Shown here: piece by piece, positions 27,813-37,458 of the stretch
How the letters are laid out: every line of letters begins with the position of its first letter
Position numbering within the stretch: the first letter of the stretch is position 1
Source of the DNA: Gammaproteobacteria bacterium
GTDB taxonomy: Bacteria > Pseudomonadota > Gammaproteobacteria > Pseudomonadales > Azotimanducaceae
Direction of reading: 5' to 3'
NCBI GenBank assembly: GCA_009842245.1
Contig: VYFT01000047.1
Span: forward strand, 41,793 to 105,792
Length of the DNA: 64,000 bases
Made by a program: the position numbers and the translations under genes
Notes under the pieces: model-generated
Databases searched by the model: none
Told to the model about the DNA's origin: nothing
The model's input: the letters and a program-made list of their open reading frames with translations, nothing else

Positions 27813-30020
27813 TCAGTCAGTTTCAGTCCAACTTTGGTACTGTAATGACCAGACGTCATTCATTGGTTGAATGCTCAGCGCAACATCCATGTATTGAATT
27901 GCTCGATCGGTAAGACCGGCACCGTACGCTTCTAACGCAACAGCTGCACTGCGTTCGGCACACTGATCCAGCAGCACGGTGACGTCTGTATTTTTCGCAT
28001 CAAGTGCTTGCGCCCTCCGAAGTACCGCAATTGCATTTTCGTTCGCTGGTTTAGAGATGTATCCCCGTTGAAAAAGAGATTGTGCTTCACGATACAGTGA
28101 AGCAGCTTCCGCGCGGTCATTTTGTAGCTTTTCCAAAGCGTCAGACATTGCGTCGAGTGTAACTTCAGAGACTCCGGCTTGTTCGGCCGCGAGTACTAAA
28201 TTCTTCTCTGCGCCGAATTCACGCTCTTCTAGTAATTTCTGATGCTGCTCAATCAATCGTTCTTCTATCTCAACAAGTTTACTCTTAGCTTCATCGTTAT
28301 CAGCATCCAAAACTAAGACTTGTCGATAAGTCGACATTGCATTGTCGGGACCAGGCGGAGTGATCAACAGACCATCATCAAAAAGTGTTTTCGCACGTTG
28401 AAGGTGGGTGTTAATGTCTGTCTCTAAATCTTTTGCGAGTTCTACCCTATCTCGTGCTTCGTCGAGCTCCTGAGCGTCTGGATCTGCATATTTTGCTTTT
28501 TCAAAAAAGTCTTGCGCGGCTTGTATGTCAGATGCGTTCGCTGCTTCTATAGCAGCAGTCGCGTACATAACCGCAATTTCGTGTAAATGTTGCCGTGCTT
28601 CTTCACTGTCTGGAAACAATCTCAACACTGTTTTGTAGGCAAGTACCGCCGCATGCAGCAAAGCAAGATCTTCCATTCCAGCCGCTACGAGAGGACGGGC
28701 ATCAGCAAGTAATTGATCACGCCTTTGCCGATGCTCTAACTCTGTTACTAGATGAGCTAATTCAGGATCGTTGGGAACAACAGTGCGATACTCGTCCAAG
28801 CGATCCTGTGCAAACGCAAATTCATCGTTCCTGATCAATGATTCGATATCTTCCCTTCGTTTCGTCTTTGCGTCAGAGATTGCTTGATGAGCACCATTGT
28901 GATTGGGATTTAGTTCAAGTACCTTGTTGTATGCGGTAATGATCGTAATTAGACTCTGATTCCGTCCGAGCGACTCTGCTCGCCGCCACCGCTCGCTAAG
29001 TTCCGGGTGATCGCCTAAACCGACTTCGTAGAAAAGCATCTTCACCCCGTCAAAATTAATGTATGCGTACACAGACGCTAAGATCCCGAACACCGCAACG
29101 GTCATCACAGTACTATACAGCCAAAATCGGGAATTTTTCGTCGGACTATCGCCGGAGCTGGATACAGGTTGATCAAGTGGGAGTGCGACTTGCTGTATTT
29201 CAGAGACATCGATTAATCCCGATCGATATCTAATGTCGCCGACGAGTCTTGAGTCCGTTTTCTTATCAGCCACGAAATCAAAAACATTCTCATACAACAA
29301 TTTACGCGCACTAGGTCTATACGCCAGCATATCTTCAATTGCTTGTTGTACAGACGGATGGGCGAGTGGCAATCTCGGCACAACGTCTTCCTCGACATGA
29401 AGTCGGACCGTACCGTTCTGGTCCACCCAAGGAAAACTCCCAGTAAGAGTCGAATAAAGCAAAATTCCCATCGAGTAAAAGTCACTTGCGTTGCTGTACA
29501 GTTGACTCGATCGAACCTCCGGCGCATCATATGCGTGGTCGGGGGTGCCAGAAGACTCAGAACTGTCCAACTTCCACAGTGGCAAGTCCAAACGTACTAC
29601 CTGAGTCTCCGCTTCAAATAGCACGCTCTCAGGACTGATGGATCGGTGCACGATACCATGAGTGTGCAAATGTTGTAGTGCCGTTGCGATCGTGGTACTC
29701 ATGGATACGATTTGATCGAACGACATACCTCGCTCCTTACGGGCATTAAGGTCTTCGGCTTCCATCCATTCGGTCACAACAACTATGTGATCATTGTCGA
29801 TTCCGCACTCAAGCACCGAGACTACGTTCGGGTGTGGATTCTCACTCAGTAACCGAATGCTTTCAAGGTACTCTTCGACTGTGCTTTGAGTTAACGAAGC
29901 ATTGATGTGAAAACGATTTACCGCTACTGATTGTTCTCTCTCCGTGTCTAGCGCAAGAGCACACTGCCAACCGTTGGTTTGCCGATATATTTCAAGCTCT
30001 TCGTACCTTTCAGAGTTCAT
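27813..30020 (-). CDS. Membrane-anchored protein-kinase-like protein (probable pseudokinase) with TPR-like repeats
   Basis: The protein has 735 residues. N-terminal kinase fold (about 5-250) in the cytoplasm, one membrane helix (WLYSTVMTVAVFGILASVYA, about 300-325), and a long helical periplasmic region with TPR-like repeats (about 350-730). Key catalytic residues are changed: the VAIK lysine is N35 (VAVNRF), HRD is H125-R126-S127 (HRSISPESVLF, so D, K and N of HRDxKxxN are all Ser) and DFG is D145-L146-P147. The APE motif (DAPEVR) and overall lobes remain. It is therefore unlikely to phosphorylate and may be a scaffold. It overlaps the MORN gene by 11 bases. Confidence 0.88.
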   Translation of the reverse strand: MNSERYEELEIYRQTNGWQCALALDTEREQSVAVNRFHINASLTQSTVEEYLESIRLLSENPHPNVVSVLECGIDNDHIVVVTEWMEAEDLNARKERGMSFDQIVSMSTTIATALQHLHTHGIVHRSISPESVLFEAETQVVRLDLPLWKLDSSESSGTPDHAYDAPEVRSSQLYSNASDFYSMGILLYSTLTGSFPWVDQNGTVRLHVEEDVVPRLPLAHPSVQQAIEDMLAYRPSARKLLYENVFDFVADKKTDSRLVGDIRYRSGLIDVSEIQQVALPLDQPVSSSGDSPTKNSRFWLYSTVMTVAVFGILASVYAYINFDGVKMLFYEVGLGDHPELSERWRRAESLGRNQSLITIITAYNKVLELNPNHNGAHQAISDAKTKRREDIESLIRNDEFAFAQDRLDEYRTVVPNDPELAHLVTELEHRQRRDQLLADARPLVAAGMEDLALLHAAVLAYKTVLRLFPDSEEARQHLHEIAVMYATAAIEAANASDIQAAQDFFEKAKYADPDAQELDEARDRVELAKDLETDINTHLQRAKTLFDDGLLITPPGPDNAMSTYRQVLVLDADNDEAKSKLVEIEERLIEQHQKLLEEREFGAEKNLVLAAEQAGVSEVTLDAMSDALEKLQNDRAEAASLYREAQSLFQRGYISKPANENAIAVLRRAQALDAKNTDVTVLLDQCAERSAAVALEAYGAGLTDRAIQYMDVALSIQPMNDVWSLQYQSWTETD

Positions 30021-30891
30021 CGAACTCGTCCGGTAATGTCATTTCTAGTACTACTCCTTTGACCAATCTTCCGAGTATGAAGGTGCCGAGAGTAACGTAG
30101 GCAGACCCGTCTACTGCAACCGCGCGGCCGGTTCCGTGTGCGAGACCATCTACGCAATCTTCGCCGACGAACATCCAAGGACTATCGTCAATGGTCAATG
30201 CACAATTTTCGATTTCCCGGATTTCTTCATCGACGATTAGTCTTCCCTCGTCCCACGACTGAAAGTGTTTTGTCTGATCATCAACTTCCAATATGCCATC
30301 CCCGTGTTTCAAGTTGGTGCGAAAGTACCCTCGATAAGTCTGTCCATTTGCGTTAATGTGCTCGCCAAATCCATGTCTTTGATTATTTAAAAAGTATCCA
30401 GAGTACTGAGAACCATCCTCATGCGTCAGTACTCCGGTGCCGTGTCGTTTTCCATCTTTCCAAAATCCCTGATAGAACTCCCCTTTTGTCTCCGACGTCC
30501 ATTCACCCACTCCTGAAACTTTGTCTGCTACGAACGTTCCGACGTACACGTCACCGTTATCTAGAGTGAGCACGCCGTGTCCGTGTCGTTCACCTCGGTT
30601 AAATGTCCCCGTATATTTTGAGCCGTTGACATACTGCATGGTTCCCTCACCATGTACCTCGCCGTTCTTGAAATCTCCTTCATACGACGAACCGTTAGCC
30701 CAATCAAACCGTCCTACGCCATGAATCTCTCCGTCAACGGTATCTCCAACAAATCGGTTTCCCTCATCATCGACGATTTCGCGCTCCACTGTTCTTGCAA
30801 ATATTGATACACCAAACAGTATCAAAGCGCTAACTAAAACTATGCTAGTAGCTCGTTTCCGGCGATCATCTTTCAACAATACTCTGTCCAT
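30010..30891 (-). CDS. MORN-repeat protein with N-terminal membrane anchor
   Basis: The protein has 293 residues. A hydrophobic helix near the start (TSIVLVSALILFGVSIFA) anchors or exports it. About eight MORN repeats follow (pattern Y-x-G-x-F/W-x-x-G-x-x-H-G-x-G), from residue 45 to 220, for example YEGDFKNGEVHGEG and YQGFWKDGKRHGTG. A C-terminal region (225-293) with two Cys is less repetitive. MORN sheets usually bind proteins or lipids. It overlaps the start of the pseudokinase gene by 11 bases, so the two are co-translated. It is divergent from the TauE-type permease. Confidence 0.9.
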   Translation of the reverse strand: MDRVLLKDDRRKRATSIVLVSALILFGVSIFARTVEREIVDDEGNRFVGDTVDGEIHGVGRFDWANGSSYEGDFKNGEVHGEGTMQYVNGSKYTGTFNRGERHGHGVLTLDNGDVYVGTFVADKVSGVGEWTSETKGEFYQGFWKDGKRHGTGVLTHEDGSQYSGYFLNNQRHGFGEHINANGQTYRGYFRTNLKHGDGILEVDDQTKHFQSWDEGRLIVDEEIREIENCALTIDDSPWMFVGEDCVDGLAHGTGRAVAVDGSAYVTLGTFILGRLVKGVVLEMTLPDEFDEL

Positions 30892-30941
30892 AATCCCAAT
30901 TCAGTAAACTTTCTCACTTTTGTGGCTCATTAAGGTCCGTC

Positions 30942-31763
30942 GTGGATCCACTCTTTGCAACCTCAATCTATCTACTCCTTGGTGCTACCACTGGTTTGCT
31001 AGCGGGCATGCTAGGAGTTGGTGGTGGAGTGATTATCGTACCTGGTCTCATCTTCATTTTTGAGTGGCTTGGTGTCTTTGATAATCCATTACTCCCAAGC
31101 AACAGCTTAGTACTCTTTGCGGTAGGTACTTCCATGGCTTCTATTATCTTCACAACTGGCACCTCTGCTATTGTCCACTATCGCCGTAGAACTATCGATT
31201 GGAGCTTAGTACAAGTTTGGGTGCCGTGCCTTGTGCTCGGTGCAATTGTTGCCAGTCTCATTGCGAAGTACATTCCAGTTCAGTACCTCAAATCAATTGT
31301 AGCCGCTGTAATTTTCACCCTTGCTGTTGTCATGCTTTTAAACAGATTGCCTAAAGTTAAGAGTTCGACTCCCAAAAAATGGATACCGTACGCCTTGACG
31401 TCAAGCGGTGGGCTAGTTTGCGGACTTGCTGGCTTAGGAGGCGGCCCGGTGATGGTACCTTCACTATTAACGTATAAAACTCCCGTGGCAAAAGCTACAG
31501 CAACAGCAAGCGTCGGTGCGTTTTGCCTGTCTTCTTTTGCGACAACAGGTTATATGATCACTGGTTTCGACTTGAATGTTGAAAAGACTCTTGGCTTTGT
31601 ATATCTCCCAGCACTCGTCCCTATCGTGCTCATGAGTATTGTCTTCGCACCTTTAGGAGTGATGCTCGGTCAAAAACTGTCGAAACTGCTATTCTTGCGA
31701 ATTTTTGGAGTGCTCATGATGATCGTATCGCTAAGGTTGTTTTACACAATCCTGATTGCGTAA
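30942..31763 (+). CDS. TauE/SafE-family membrane permease
   Basis: The protein has 273 residues starting at GTG 30942, with AAGG at 30932-30935. About eight membrane segments in two halves, each starting with the family's glycine-rich helix (GLLAGMLGVGGGVIIVP and GLVCGLAGLGGGPVMVP). The family exports or imports sulfur-containing organic anions such as sulfite or sulfoacetate. The substrate here is not evident. It ends 6 bases before the convergent pyk stop. Confidence 0.9.
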   Translation: MDPLFATSIYLLLGATTGLLAGMLGVGGGVIIVPGLIFIFEWLGVFDNPLLPSNSLVLFAVGTSMASIIFTTGTSAIVHYRRRTIDWSLVQVWVPCLVLGAIVASLIAKYIPVQYLKSIVAAVIFTLAVVMLLNRLPKVKSSTPKKWIPYALTSSGGLVCGLAGLGGGPVMVPSLLTYKTPVAKATATASVGAFCLSSFATTGYMITGFDLNVEKTLGFVYLPALVPIVLMSIVFAPLGVMLGQKLSKLLFLRIFGVLMMIVSLRLFYTILIA

Positions 31764-31764
31764 C

Positions 31765-31797
31765 CGAGTTCAAATTTGTCGAATTTGAATCGACTCG
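31765..31797. terminator. Hairpin between convergent permease and pyk
   Basis: TTCAAATT (31769-31776) and AATTTGAA (31782-31789) form a perfect stem with a 5-base loop. CGAGT (31765-31769) and ACTCG (31793-31797) can extend it past a small bulge. It spans the pyk stop and probably ends transcription from both sides. Confidence 0.5.
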
Positions 31798-33176
31798 ACG
31801 CCAGCGTGACTCAATACATCACTTACTAGTACAAAGCGCTCGTTCGATTGCACGTTCTCACGTTCTGCAAGGACCTGAAGTGCGGTCTGAATTGTCTTTT
31901 CAGGATTTGAACCAAAAGGAATGCTGTGGGTATAAACTCCCCGATTGATCATCAGTCGAGTTCGTGTCTTCATGGAGTTGCTAAACGCAAGAATAGGAAC
32001 GTCGAGAGGTGCGCAATTCGTAACCAAATCAGCCATGTATCCTGATCGCGTAATTACCATGATGCCAGAGGCATTGATGCGTTCAGCAAGTTCCACGGCG
32101 GACCAGGCAACGTTCTGTTTGACATCGTTGGTTACAAGTGCTTGAGAGAAGTTTAGTCCAGGTGTTTGCTCACTCTCTTCAATGATGCGTCTGAGTTGTT
32201 GTACAGCCACTGCTGGTCTCTGGCCAACACTTGTCTCTGCTGACAGAATCACTGCGTCTACACCTTCATAAACAGCATTCGCAACGTCGATTGTTTCGGC
32301 ACGAGTGGGAATTGGATTGTCAACCATCGACTCCAACAAGTGCGTCGCGAGAAAGCAGCGGCGACCTAGTTTCAACGTAGTCTGAACGAGATTTCGTTGT
32401 AACCGAGGAAGTGCCGAAATATCGGTCTCGATGCCAAGATCACCACGGGCAACCATGATAGAATCGGCTTCCGATGCAATTGACTCAACTTCCCGAACCC
32501 CTTCTTGATTTTCTATCTTCGCAATTACCTTCACCCACTGATGAGACGCCCCCAAAAGACTACGCATTGCTTGAATGTCGCTTGGCGAGCGAACGAATGA
32601 TTGTGCGATAAAACTCACGTTGTGCTCTTTTGCAAACTTTACGTCTTCTTCATCTTTTGCAGAAATGGAAGGGAGGTCCACGAACACACCAGGGAGATTG
32701 ACGTGTTTTCGACTGCCCAACTTGCCACCGTCTAACACTTGGCACAACAGTCCTTGTTCAGTCTTGTCCTTTACTTTGAAATTAATCAGACCGTTGTCGA
32801 ACCGGATCGTATCGCCTACACGAACCGTACCTTCAAATCTTGGATATCCAACTTGGATCACTGGTAGATCCTCGCGTCCTGCTGGATTGTCGGATCCACT
32901 GACTACGACGCGCTGCCCCTGATGTAGATGCAATGGTTCGGATCGGATACCCGTACGTATTTCGGGTCCGTTCGTATCGAGCATTATGGGAATGGGATAC
33001 TGTAGTTCGTGGTTTAATTTATTGACTATCTCTACAGTTCTCGCTGCGTCTTCTTGGCTCGCGTGGGACATATTGATTCGCACTGCGTCCATCCCTGCGT
33101 CTTGCATTGCGCGCATCGTATCCCAGTCGTTGGAGGCCGGTCCAACGGTGCAAACTATTTTTGTACGACGTCTCAT
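31770..33176 (-). CDS. pyk: Pyruvate kinase
   Basis: The protein has 468 residues. Converts phosphoenolpyruvate and ADP to pyruvate and ATP, the last step of glycolysis. RRTKIVCTVGPASND at the N-terminus, the catalytic Lys segment VKVIAKIENQEGV, and VARGDLGIE (metal site) are intact. The C-terminal allosteric domain is present (about 350-468). It is a single-gene unit. Confidence 0.97.
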   Translation of the reverse strand: MRRRTKIVCTVGPASNDWDTMRAMQDAGMDAVRINMSHASQEDAARTVEIVNKLNHELQYPIPIMLDTNGPEIRTGIRSEPLHLHQGQRVVVSGSDNPAGREDLPVIQVGYPRFEGTVRVGDTIRFDNGLINFKVKDKTEQGLLCQVLDGGKLGSRKHVNLPGVFVDLPSISAKDEEDVKFAKEHNVSFIAQSFVRSPSDIQAMRSLLGASHQWVKVIAKIENQEGVREVESIASEADSIMVARGDLGIETDISALPRLQRNLVQTTLKLGRRCFLATHLLESMVDNPIPTRAETIDVANAVYEGVDAVILSAETSVGQRPAVAVQQLRRIIEESEQTPGLNFSQALVTNDVKQNVAWSAVELAERINASGIMVITRSGYMADLVTNCAPLDVPILAFSNSMKTRTRLMINRGVYTHSIPFGSNPEKTIQTALQVLAERENVQSNERFVLVSDVLSHAGVESIQIRQI

Positions 33177-33372
33177 CGTGGAGTAGTATAGCTGTCTTTG
33201 TGAATCATTGAGCTTCGGACGACGAAATTGACCGTACGAAACCTCGGTTTATTCGTCCTTAAACCAAATACGGAGCTCAGGCACACCGTTGTAGACGCTA
33301 CGAAACACTCGAAATACTGAATTTCTGCGAGCGAATTTCTTGCTCAGTAATGATCGTGTGTGGCCTAGACTC

Positions 33373-35262
33373 TCAATCCTCTTTCGGTAGGTACTGTCTA
33401 AGTGTTTCGAGCTGAGCTTCGGTGAAGTTTTTTCGATAATGGGATTCTAATACGGTAGACGCGACTTGGGTACGTATATGTGCTGTAGGCAAACGCGCCA
33501 TGGTGTCCATCAATTCATTGGGAGCCACGTCTGACCAAGCATAAGACAGACGAGGGAAGTACTGATTCTGTTCTGATTCGGGTAAATCAAGCCCAATACG
33601 TACTACTTCTTCGAATTTTCCAATTCTGATCAATTGCTCACCCACCGTCAAGGAAGCTTCAACTCGAGTTCTACCTGCCGGGACCTCTACAAGTAACTCA
33701 AGCGCGGTTTCGAAATCATCTTGTCGAACAAGCGCTCTAAAAACATTCACTTCCAGTCCTTGATCAGTACTCAATAAAGACTCGTTTCGAGCGATTTTGA
33801 ACGCACGTTGAGGATCTTCCTGGGCTAACTCATCGATCAAAATGCTAACTAGCTCAAATCTCTGTTCATCAACAGTGTCCCCATCGACGACCCAGTCTAT
33901 CGTTTGTTCCAAGTCTTGATCCATCCATATTCGCAGTACATACATCAGCGAGAAATAACGTGTCCGCCGACTAGGTACATCGAGCGCGAGCTCAGCTGCT
34001 TCTCGCGGTGCAGATCGAGCGATCGTAATTAGAGCATTATTCGTCGCGTTTGAGTGCAGCCCGGGCGGAAAATTCTCCATGTTTTCAAGCACAAAATGCG
34101 GATCATTCCGTGCCCAAGCAATGACTACTGTTCTTAAAAGCGTGTCACCCAATGTCGAGTCGTCGACTTCGCCGAGAGCTTTGTAGGCTGCTTCCGGATC
34201 GAGTGCCGCCCAGGATTTAATTACGTCACTTACAACCTGCGCGCGAAAACGCTCTTCAACAGGAATCTCTAATGCGCGTCTGAAAGCCAGCTCGGGAGTG
34301 TCTTCGACTGCTTGTTTAAGGACTAGGGTCAACATCGCAGCTTTGAACCTGTTTGATACCGAGGCGGATCGAATTTCATCTACAACACTCAGTCCCTTCC
34401 GTTCGTACCATTGAAGCACAACGTTTTTCGCGACCCATTCGTGGAAGAGATTACCCGATGTTATAAGAGGACTGATTTCCTCCCAGGCAGATTGTGGATC
34501 TTCTAAGTGTTCGACATTAAAACCCGCCAGAATGGCTTCTAGCGCAAGTTCTTCACTTCCTGTGCGTTCGGCAATCGCACGTAGTCTCAATAACGATCTA
34601 GCTGTCTGTGAGTCAAGAATACCAGCAAATGCTCGCTTACGATACTGTTCGTCCAACTGTTCGACTCGTGCAGAAGCTTCCGCGAGGTTGTTCGTCGCCC
34701 AAATGGAGAACACTGTCGATACGAACGACTTTTGAACGGGTGCTGAAGGTGGTGCAGCAATCTGCACTAAATAGCTATCCCAGGCACTGTAGGGAGTAAA
34801 TACTAAATGATTTGGTAAATCGTGAGTCAAAGCGTAATCCAAAGCACGCTTTGGGTTGGTATTAGCTAACTTCTCTATCAGTGCTCTTAGAAGTTTGCGC
34901 CGAACATAAGGTGAATCGTTAAAGTTTGTGCTGACTGTAGAGTCTATAGCATCTCCGAGCACTGATCCCGGAATCTGCGCTACAAACGAATATACGGTTG
35001 CATCAAGTTCAACGGCGTTTTTGCTTTCCGACAAATTCTTCAACTCTTTCAATCTCTCGAAATAGTTACTGCCGTTTGCAGGTTGTACCTGTTGTTTCCC
35101 CAGTTCATGCTGGTTTCTCGGGGTCTCGAAAGAATACTCCGAATATGTAGATTGAGAGTCACTTTTTGACGGTGTAACGACGTGGAGGAACAGTGCCCCG
35201 CCTCCACCAAGAGCCACGCCGAGTGCACACAGGAAAAATAAATGAATGTGAATTCGTTTCAT
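33373..35262 (-). CDS. Membrane-anchored helical-repeat protein, paralogue A
   Basis: The protein has 629 residues. N-terminal membrane helix (IHLFFLCALGVALGGGGALFL), a low-complexity linker (about 35-70), then tandem helical units of about 30-40 residues, many with the pattern W-A-x-x-D-P-x-x-A (SWAALDPEAAYKAL, AWARNDPHFVLENM). From about residue 525 there is a block shared by all five relatives (VEVPAGRTR.., then IGLDLPESEQNQYF) and the C-terminus has FTEAQLETLRQYL. No catalytic motif is visible; HEAT/TPR-like scaffolding is an inference. AAGG precedes the ATG. It follows paralogue B by 106 bases in the same direction. I do not recognise a named family. Confidence 0.75.
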   Translation of the reverse strand: MKRIHIHLFFLCALGVALGGGGALFLHVVTPSKSDSQSTYSEYSFETPRNQHELGKQQVQPANGSNYFERLKELKNLSESKNAVELDATVYSFVAQIPGSVLGDAIDSTVSTNFNDSPYVRRKLLRALIEKLANTNPKRALDYALTHDLPNHLVFTPYSAWDSYLVQIAAPPSAPVQKSFVSTVFSIWATNNLAEASARVEQLDEQYRKRAFAGILDSQTARSLLRLRAIAERTGSEELALEAILAGFNVEHLEDPQSAWEEISPLITSGNLFHEWVAKNVVLQWYERKGLSVVDEIRSASVSNRFKAAMLTLVLKQAVEDTPELAFRRALEIPVEERFRAQVVSDVIKSWAALDPEAAYKALGEVDDSTLGDTLLRTVVIAWARNDPHFVLENMENFPPGLHSNATNNALITIARSAPREAAELALDVPSRRTRYFSLMYVLRIWMDQDLEQTIDWVVDGDTVDEQRFELVSILIDELAQEDPQRAFKIARNESLLSTDQGLEVNVFRALVRQDDFETALELLVEVPAGRTRVEASLTVGEQLIRIGKFEEVVRIGLDLPESEQNQYFPRLSYAWSDVAPNELMDTMARLPTAHIRTQVASTVLESHYRKNFTEAQLETLRQYLPKED

Positions 35263-35368
35263 GTGAGCCTTTGGAGTCTAACAATTAATACCAATACGAT
35301 ATCCGTTGAGAATATTGAGTACTGACTTAGAGGTAATAGTTCATAGTTGAGCTCTAGTCTGGAAACCA

Positions 35369-37234
35369 CTACTGTGTACTTTCCTTTTCCTGCTGTTCGA
35401 GCCATTCCTTGTTTTCTTCGGTCAAGTATTGCTCCAACGATTTAATTTCTTCGGTGTTGTAAGCACTGGTCTGAGAATTCAAACTGATCATTAGATATGC
35501 AACGTACGACCGAGTCTCGCCCGACGCTACGTGTTCAATGTTATTTTTTAATCCCTTAGCATCGGTGTCCACCCAATTCCATACCGTCATCGGACTAAAG
35601 TACTCTTTTTGTTCAGGTACCGCTAGCTCGTTTCCCATGAGGATTGCTCGATGGCTATTTCCTTCGTTAATCAAGCGCCGGACGACGGCATGATAAGCGA
35701 TCCACTTAGCCTCCTCACGCACTTGCGATAACAGTTCAATCGCAAGCTCTACATTTTTTTTCGCGATTTGTTTCACGATTTCAGCTTCGTGTCCTCTCAT
35801 GATTCCACCCCGGTCATAAAGCAATTGTTGCGAGGCTATTTGGAACGCTAAGTGTGGGTCAGTTTCGACGATTGAATCAGCAAGCGGGGCGAGCAATGAA
35901 TTTCTCAACGGCTCGTCTCCAGGTAAATTCAGAACCCAATCTTTTACACCCTTGAGATCGCGCTGACCCCAACTTTGCACTAAAGCAGTTGCTACCGCCC
36001 GCTGTAATTCTTTGTCAGCGATCCTCAACACAATTTCTGCTGCGTCCTTGGGTGTCGTTCGGCTTAACGCTCTAACGGCAGCTTCGCCAACGATCGCTTG
36101 ATGTCCAAGTGGCACATCAGCTAAGTTTTCAAGAGTACCGGCAGGGTCGATCTTAGCCTCTTCGAAATATGCTGCTTGTACCATCCGCTCTTTATATTCA
36201 CTTGATGGAAGTGTCAGCCTTCTTTGCAAAACTGACTTGGGGTTTTGCTTAGCCCATTTATCGATTATCGAATTGAGGACATCAAACTTCCGAGGGAAGT
36301 TTTCGTCCAAATTTAGCACATACTCAAACGCTTCCGAAGATCGCTCTTCGACATCAGTGAAATTTTCAATCACTCCCTCCGCGATAAGATACGACACATA
36401 CGGGTCTTTGACAGATGCAGTGATTTCATTGAGTACCTGTAGTCCGCGCTGATCGATCCACGCGGTTGCAACAGTAGTGAAAACATCCACGTATGGATAG
36501 TTATCTTGAGTCGTGTGTTCGACGATTTCATACCAATAGTCCCGTGGATCTTCATGCTCGCTAGCGAGAAACAAATGAAGTAAGTACGGAATCTCGTAAG
36601 ATTCATTTCCGAACTCTCGTGCAATCTCTTTTTGTTGCTCGCGCGTGAGTCCAGTTTGGGATTGGAAGATGCTGTGCAACACCCAATCCCTATCGAGTTC
36701 ATCCATAGTCTTGGCGCGTTCGATCGCGTCATTCAAGCTATTAGTAGCCCATTGGACTAAGACGACCGAGCCTAACGAAGAACGAACGGGTTCATTTCGG
36801 GCTAACGCGAACTCTAAAGCAGGATTAGGAGAATTCTGGGAAAGTTTTTGAACCAGTGCTTTCTGAAAATTAAAGCGGAACTGCGAAGAAACTTTCCAAG
36901 TTTCGTTAGTGGATTGTTTCAGCCAATCCAGAGTCCGATCATTGTCAAGAGCTACAACCCAAGAAGAGATAGCATGTTTCTGACTGAACAGGTCTTTCGG
37001 AATATCGAGTTCAATGATTTGATCTGGGACATCGCGAGTCTCGTGTGTTTCCGATATCGTCGTAGGTTTTGTGTCGACACTCCCTTCTTCAACTAGGGAC
37101 TCTTCTGAGTTGTCTAATCGAGAATGTGGCGTGATTCCTTGGTCGCTTGACAGCATAAGAAGCACCCAAACAACTCCAAATCCAAACAACACACTAGAAG
37201 CCAAGGCTACTATACGTACGACGATGCGATTCAT
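35369..37234 (-). CDS. Membrane-anchored helical-repeat protein, paralogue B
   Basis: The protein has 621 residues. Same architecture as paralogue A: membrane helix (SSVLFGFGVVWVLLML), Ser/Thr/Glu-rich linker, then repeated helical units (KWAKQNPKSVLQRRL, SWGQRDLKGVKDWVL, ETDPHLAFQIA), the shared block starting LLSQVREEAK and then MGNELAVPEQKEYF, and the end TEEIKSLEQYLTEENKEWLE. The final residues are charged (EQQEKESTQ). It is the upstream member of the A/B pair. It probably faces the periplasm. Function unknown. Confidence 0.75.
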   Translation of the reverse strand: MNRIVVRIVALASSVLFGFGVVWVLLMLSSDQGITPHSRLDNSEESLVEEGSVDTKPTTISETHETRDVPDQIIELDIPKDLFSQKHAISSWVVALDNDRTLDWLKQSTNETWKVSSQFRFNFQKALVQKLSQNSPNPALEFALARNEPVRSSLGSVVLVQWATNSLNDAIERAKTMDELDRDWVLHSIFQSQTGLTREQQKEIAREFGNESYEIPYLLHLFLASEHEDPRDYWYEIVEHTTQDNYPYVDVFTTVATAWIDQRGLQVLNEITASVKDPYVSYLIAEGVIENFTDVEERSSEAFEYVLNLDENFPRKFDVLNSIIDKWAKQNPKSVLQRRLTLPSSEYKERMVQAAYFEEAKIDPAGTLENLADVPLGHQAIVGEAAVRALSRTTPKDAAEIVLRIADKELQRAVATALVQSWGQRDLKGVKDWVLNLPGDEPLRNSLLAPLADSIVETDPHLAFQIASQQLLYDRGGIMRGHEAEIVKQIAKKNVELAIELLSQVREEAKWIAYHAVVRRLINEGNSHRAILMGNELAVPEQKEYFSPMTVWNWVDTDAKGLKNNIEHVASGETRSYVAYLMISLNSQTSAYNTEEIKSLEQYLTEENKEWLEQQEKESTQ

Positions 37235-37458
37235 TGGTCGTTAAAGAATTTTTTACATGTGTTTTTATTGTACCGTAAATTCGCATACAGTCTAAACGGA
37301 AAACTATGCCATCCGAAGGGGAGTTGAACAGGAACCCTGTGTGTATTTCGCACGTGGAGTGCTAACGACTTCGTAATCGCTAGAGTAAGAGACACTAGCT
37401 AACGGACCGTGCGAAAATGCAGTCGTTAGTCTAGGCTGTAATCTTCAAACTTTAGTGA

